From the NCBI GenBank assembly GCA_934778205.1, contig CAKVOD010000001.1:198973-262972 (forward strand): a stretch of DNA of 64,000 bases, written 5' to 3'. This stretch comes from an uncultured Clostridia bacterium (GTDB lineage: Bacteria; Bacillota; Clostridia; Christensenellales; UBA1242). The first letter of the stretch is position 1. Each line of letters begins with the position of its first letter. The notes below the pieces were generated by a model. That model was not told the origin of the DNA, did not search any database, and was given only the letters and a program-made list of their open reading frames with translations. Below are positions 60,661 through 64,000 of the stretch, one piece after another. Position numbers and translations under genes: made by a program.

Positions 60661-62316
60661 ATGTTTTTTAGAACAAAATTGCCAGGGGGGGGGGGGTATA
60701 ATGATGCAAGAAATGACAGTATAACCCCTCAAAATCGCGGGGTATACTGTCAAAACCTGCATCATAAGCGCACAAAATGGCAAATCGCCATTTTGACGAT
60801 GTTTTTAATTTGTTTTTGTTTTATTCAATTTTCGCCGTTGTTCGGCAATAGTAATGGTACACAAAATGCAGGGGCGGTAACGCCAACTTTTGAGATTTCT
60901 ACGGAAGCAGATTTAATCACACTTGATGGCACGCAAACTTATTTGACGGAACAGAATTATATTCTTTTAAAAAATGATATTACAATAGATTGTTCAAAAA
61001 ATACTAAGTGGGGAGAAATTGGGGATACTACCGATGGATTTCAAGGGACTTTTGACGGGAACGGACACACGATTACTATCATTGATAGTGAAAGGCCAAT
61101 GTTTTGGAAGATAGGGACTAAAGGAACTATAAAAGATTTGACAATCAATTCTATTGATAATAATCAGTACTATTGTGCGTCAGGAGTTTTTACTTACTAC
61201 AACTATGGTTTGATTTCAAATTGTACATCATTGGGAAAAATATATAATACATCAGATATGGGGAGCGGAAGTACTGCAGGGATTGTAAATGATAATTATG
61301 GCAAAATTTTTCAATGTATAAACAAAACAGAGATTACGCATATGGGTAGTGAAGATTATGGGTATGCGTATATAGGTGGTATTTGTGCCAGCAATCAGGA
61401 AGGAGGGGAAATTATTAGCTGTGCAAACTACGGCAAATTTACGGTGGACTCTTACTATGCGGGGGGTATTTCTGCGGAGAATCGGGGGCTTATAAAAAAT
61501 TGTTATAATTATGGAGAAATGGTTTCTGCGGGTACTGCAATTTGTGGTGGTATTGTGGCATATGTAAATAGTAGCTCAAATAAAAAAGGAACTATAGAAA
61601 ATTGCTACAATGCTGGAAGTTTCACCAAATTAAAAGAGACAAATAATTTAGAGTTTGGTGGCATATTAGGTAGGGCGATAAATAGTAGTGGTATAGTGGT
61701 AATGACAATAAAGAATTGCTTTAATGTGGGGTTTGCTTCCACAAATCCTCGTTCGGGTGGCATTGTTGGTTCTGGTGCAGAAAGCGTTGCAACTATAACA
61801 TATAGTGCGTTTTTGATGAGTTCGGGCAATTATGCTAGTGGGACCATAAAGGGGTCAACTGATTTAGCGACTAAACTTAGCAAAGCAAATCCTAATAATT
61901 TCAAGGCGAGTGCGGGGTATTTCAGCGAGGACTGGGATTTTGAAAACACGTGGACGTTTGTTAATGACTATGATTATCCTGTGTTAAAGGCATTTTATCC
62001 ATTAACAAACTGCAAACTTACGTTGACGACGTCGTTTGATAAGCCGACAACGTATGGAATTGTTGTGCATATTATGAAGGACGGAACAAACTTTGTGCAA
62101 TTTGCGCTGACAAAAACGCAAACACATCTGTTCACACTTGAGTGCGGGCACGAATATTCGCTAATTATTGTTAAACCTTATTTATACAAGGTTAAGTTTG
62201 ACGAGGTGACATATGCAAACAAATATGAGTTTCCGCTTTCGATTGACGCGGAAACTGAGGAGCATACGATTGTGATAAATGTTGTTGACAACGTCAACAG
62301 CGTCGTCGTCATCTAG
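60661..62316 (+). CDS. GLUG surface protein with 12-G tract (in frame)
   Basis: 551 residues. AAGGAG precedes ATG 60661; eight codons (MFFRTKLP) lead into 12 G read as four Gly, then a linker with one Cys, a basic stretch and an export helix (WQIAILTMFLICFCFIQFSPLF). The GLUG solenoid has FQGTFDGNGHTITI and five or more GGI...NCYN.G units (about 190-400), then WDFENTWTFVNDYDYPVLKAF and a C-terminal beta domain ending in VNSVVVI. Same architecture as the gene at 8885, whose tract is out of frame. No cell-wall sorting signal. Stop TAG abuts R2 head GTGCGATAGCGCAC. Confidence 0.88.
   Translation: MFFRTKLPGGGGYNDARNDSITPQNRGVYCQNLHHKRTKWQIAILTMFLICFCFIQFSPLFGNSNGTQNAGAVTPTFEISTEADLITLDGTQTYLTEQNYILLKNDITIDCSKNTKWGEIGDTTDGFQGTFDGNGHTITIIDSERPMFWKIGTKGTIKDLTINSIDNNQYYCASGVFTYYNYGLISNCTSLGKIYNTSDMGSGSTAGIVNDNYGKIFQCINKTEITHMGSEDYGYAYIGGICASNQEGGEIISCANYGKFTVDSYYAGGISAENRGLIKNCYNYGEMVSAGTAICGGIVAYVNSSSNKKGTIENCYNAGSFTKLKETNNLEFGGILGRAINSSGIVVMTIKNCFNVGFASTNPRSGGIVGSGAESVATITYSAFLMSSGNYASGTIKGSTDLATKLSKANPNNFKASAGYFSEDWDFENTWTFVNDYDYPVLKAFYPLTNCKLTLTTSFDKPTTYGIVVHIMKDGTNFVQFALTKTQTHLFTLECGHEYSLIIVKPYLYKVKFDEVTYANKYEFPLSIDAETEEHTIVINVVDNVNSVVVI
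60685..60696 (+). repeat. Poly-G tract, 12 G (in frame)
   Basis: Twelve consecutive G, codons 9-12, reading frame kept. Gain or loss of one or two would cut translation before the export helix. Confidence 0.9.
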
Positions 62317-62460
62317 GTGCGATAGCGCACTGCTGTGGGTGTAGTTCCTACGCGCCATTTGCCTTTGTTGTCGGCGCACTATGTACTTTCTATGTTTTTT
62401 AGTACTCGGTGGCAAACGTCAGGGGTGCAGGTACTGTCCCTATGATTAATTAACATTATT
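62315..62460 (+). repeat. R2 repeat abutting stop codon
   Basis: Head GTGCGATAGCGCAC directly after the GLUG stop, TGTGGGTGTAGTTCCTACGCG, GTCGGCGCACTATG, TTTCTATG, then second head-like GGTGGCAAACGTCAGGGG and GCAGGTACTGTCCCTATG. Confidence 0.8.
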
Positions 62461-62475
62461 AAGTGATAGGGCACT

Positions 62476-62925
62476 CACTATTAGTGGTAATGTGCCCACT
62501 ATTAAGTGGTAAGATGCTCACTGTAAGTGGTAAGGTACTCTCTCTCTTGTCATTTCGACCGAAGTCGGCGACGTAGTCGCCGACGAAGCGGAGGAATCTC
62601 CCGGAAGGGGTCATACTTAGTTATGGGCGAAAATATCCATTGACCGCGTCAGCAATCAAATATTGATATTCCTTTATTTTGCTAGCGCTGTCATTGAACT
62701 AAGTAACCCATAATATGCTTTGTCCCCTTCCGGGAGATTCCTCCACTAAAAAGGCTTTAACAAGCCTTTTTCGGTCGAAATGACAACAGGGTGTGTACCT
62801 TACCACAATTTTAACACACAAAGTATGTAGTACGCACGCGCTAAATCTGCACCTGTGGCGTTTGCCTCCAGTCGTAATGACAATAAAGAGAGTGGTTTAC
62901 CACTTTTTATAAGGTTATTCTTCAT
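62476..62925. repeat. R1 repeat, complete, with decayed R2
   Basis: Three or four short ACTATTAAGTGGTAAG-like units (62455-62540) lead into the left arm: GTCATTTCGACCGAA, hairpin GTCGGCGACGTAGTCGCCGAC, GAATCTCCCGGAAGGGG, TTGACCGCGTCAGCA (62639-62653). Right arm: TGCTAGCGCTGTCA, CCCCTTCCGGGAGATTC, hairpin AAAAAGGCTTTAACAAGCCTTTTT-type, GGTCGAAATGACA. Then an R2/R1 remnant (GTGGCGTTTGCC, GTCGTAATGACAATAAAG) up to 62905. Confidence 0.78.
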
Positions 62926-62931
62926 ATAAGA

Positions 62932-63725
62932 TTATTCATTTTCATCACTTTTATCTTTTTTAGTGTCGATTTCAAGCAAATCTTTGTTGGTTGCGTTCAA
63001 GGGCGAAATAACTTTTGTTCCAAGTCGATTTTCAATATCTTTCCGTGTGTTGCTTGCGACTTGCCCGCCTTGCCTTGCAATTTTTTTGCTATTTTCAAAG
63101 GTTTCGGGCTTTTGTTGGCGCGATAGTAGCGTTGTTGTAACTTCAGCAAGCTGGTTAAGTGTCAACTCAATATTTGTCATATTGTCCCTCAAATTCTCTT
63201 TCTTAAGTCCTTTCAGTTGCTTGTATTCTTTGACGGTCAGTCCAGCCCACGATTTTTCCATTCATCAGTGAGCTCTTTTCGCATTTCAATGGTTTGAAGC
63301 CTTTGATTTATCCAACCCTCAGTGTAGCCTTTCGCGCGATAAAAATCGGCACCGCGCATAATCGCTTTTTCTGGGTCAGCAATTTCGTCAAGTCGCTCAC
63401 TTCCAACTTGCGCAAGCCACATTTTAAATGGTTCCGCCTTTGGCGATGGAATAGATTGAACCAACCTTAAGAGCCACCTTGTGTTCAACACGTCGGTGTT
63501 GTAACTTTTTCCGTCACTAGAAGGCAATTTCAGTTGCACGAGATTTTCGTGCAACTCGCTTCCTTCTTGTTTTAACTTTCTTTTCAAATCGCTCCAATAA
63601 TTTCTAGGCGTTTTACTATCGCTAAAAATAGCACAAACATCGACAACTGAAAAATACCAATCTTCCTCTTGTTCGTTCCATTGTGTCCTAATCTTTTTAT
63701 CTTCAAAAACTTTAATGTTAGACAT
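62932..63725 (-). pseudogene. BRO family gene broken by deletion/frameshift
   Basis: The 5' part (63725 down to 63237) encodes MSNIKVFEDKKIRTQWNEQ...LVQSIPSPKAEPFKMWLAQVGSERLDEIADP...RKELTDEWKNRGLD and stops. The other part, in the next frame (63261 down to 62932), continues as WAGLTVKEYKQLKGLKKENLRDNMTNIELTLNQLAEVTTTLL...KIARQGGQVASNTRKDIENRLGTKV. Relatives have about 15 residues (EYAILTNEI...) between these parts, which are missing, so there is a deletion plus a frame change near 63245. Paralogue of the gene at 30355, which instead keeps the EYAILT part and lacks the rest. An AGGAG site precedes the ATG. Confidence 0.82.
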
Positions 63726-63900
63726 ATTTTTCTCCTATGGACAAATTATATCATAAAGAACAACAATTTGCACTTAAAAAACAGCAATTTGCTAATAAAA
63801 AAGCAGTGCCGTCACTTATATAGAAAGCGTGTGCCGTCCACACAAGTTATTGGTGCGTAGGCGCAGTGCTTACAGTAGTGACCTTTGCCACTAAAAAAAG
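63726..63900 (-). repeat. R2 remnant, minus orientation
   Basis: AGAAAGCGTGTGCCGTCCAC, GGTGCGTAGGCGCAGTGCTTACAG and head GTGACCTTTGCCAC are decayed R2 parts. No gene between the BRO gene and the window end. Confidence 0.6.
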
Positions 63901-63923
63901 GCGTATATATATTAAAATAAGTG

Positions 63924-64000
63924 AAAAAATGTTAAAAAATATCAAATGTGCATAAAAACATTTGATATTTTTTAGTTTTTGTGGTACACTACAAGTGGAA
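63924..64000 (+). repeat. Terminator-promoter repeat, copy 2 (window end)
   Basis: Matches 60556-60632 base for base over about 75 bases: stem AATATCAAATG/CATTTGATATT, T6, promoter TTTGAT (63961-63966), 18 bases, TACACT (63985-63990). The gene it serves lies outside the window. Confidence 0.85.

Overview
The window looks like chromosomal DNA of a low-GC Gram-positive bacterium, most likely an uncultured Clostridia-type Bacillota. This is inferred from a T-box leader before pheS-pheT, a DgkB/LtaS lipoteichoic-acid pair, the Bacillus-like order holB - yaaT/ricT - yabB - rsmI, an ABC-F ATPase behind a leader peptide, consensus sigma-A promoters and strong Shine-Dalgarno sites. The standard genetic code fits. 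I saw no rRNA, tRNA, CRISPR array, transposase or reverse transcriptase.

Layout. 1-4890: end of a giant secreted protein (13 Fn3-like modules plus a GLUG solenoid). 5.2-8.7 kb: an RlmCD/TrmA-type RNA methyltransferase and two unknown genes. 8.9-10.5 kb: a GLUG surface protein frame-shifted by a 13-G tract. 10.5-15.2 kb: a repeat-rich spacer, a T-box, pheS, pheT. 15.5-18.1 kb: a pyrophosphatase-like protein, Fic, SLOG and XRE genes. 18.4-21.1 kb: a lipoprotein with a 14-G tract. 21.2-24 kb: ABC-F with attenuator-like leader, and a small membrane protein. 24-28.2 kb: alkaline phosphatase, dgkB-ltaS. 28.3-31.9 kb: a possible toxin/immunity pair, dUTPase, a truncated BRO gene and small regulators. 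32-36.5 kb: a three-gene operon of MoxR-type AAA, degenerate AAA-like protein and metallopeptidase-like/VWA protein. 36.6-41.3 kb: collagen-like protein, flippase-like membrane protein, transglutaminase-like surface protein. 41.5-45.2 kb: Fic, tilS, an ankyrin-like and a zinc-ribbon/acidic protein. 45.7-53.4 kb: lipoprotein, a DUF4143 ATPase, XRE, a replisome organizer with internal iterons, an RNA methyltransferase and an unknown gene. 54-60.2 kb: holB, a second DUF4143 ATPase, ricT, yabB, rsmI. 60.7-62.3 kb: a third poly-G surface gene (12 G, in frame). 62.9-63.7 kb: a broken BRO gene; the last 75 bases repeat the promoter of the 60.7-kb gene.

Three themes stand out. (1) Three exported-protein genes carry 12-14 G runs within their first 8-14 codons; two are in frame and one is not, which points to slipped-strand phase variation of the cell surface. 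(2) Two families of hairpin-bearing interspersed repeats (called R1 and R2 here) fill most intergenic space; R2 copies start at, or even supply, the stop codons of many genes and often end in a conserved GGTACATAG... terminator. (3) Several promoters or genes carry tandem arrays: 31-bp and 33-bp units at the promoters of the two DUF4143 ATPases, and four 21-bp pseudo-palindromes followed by a purine-rich AT tract inside the replisome-organizer gene, resembling the lambda origin inside gene O. All assignments come from reading the sequence; no database search was run.
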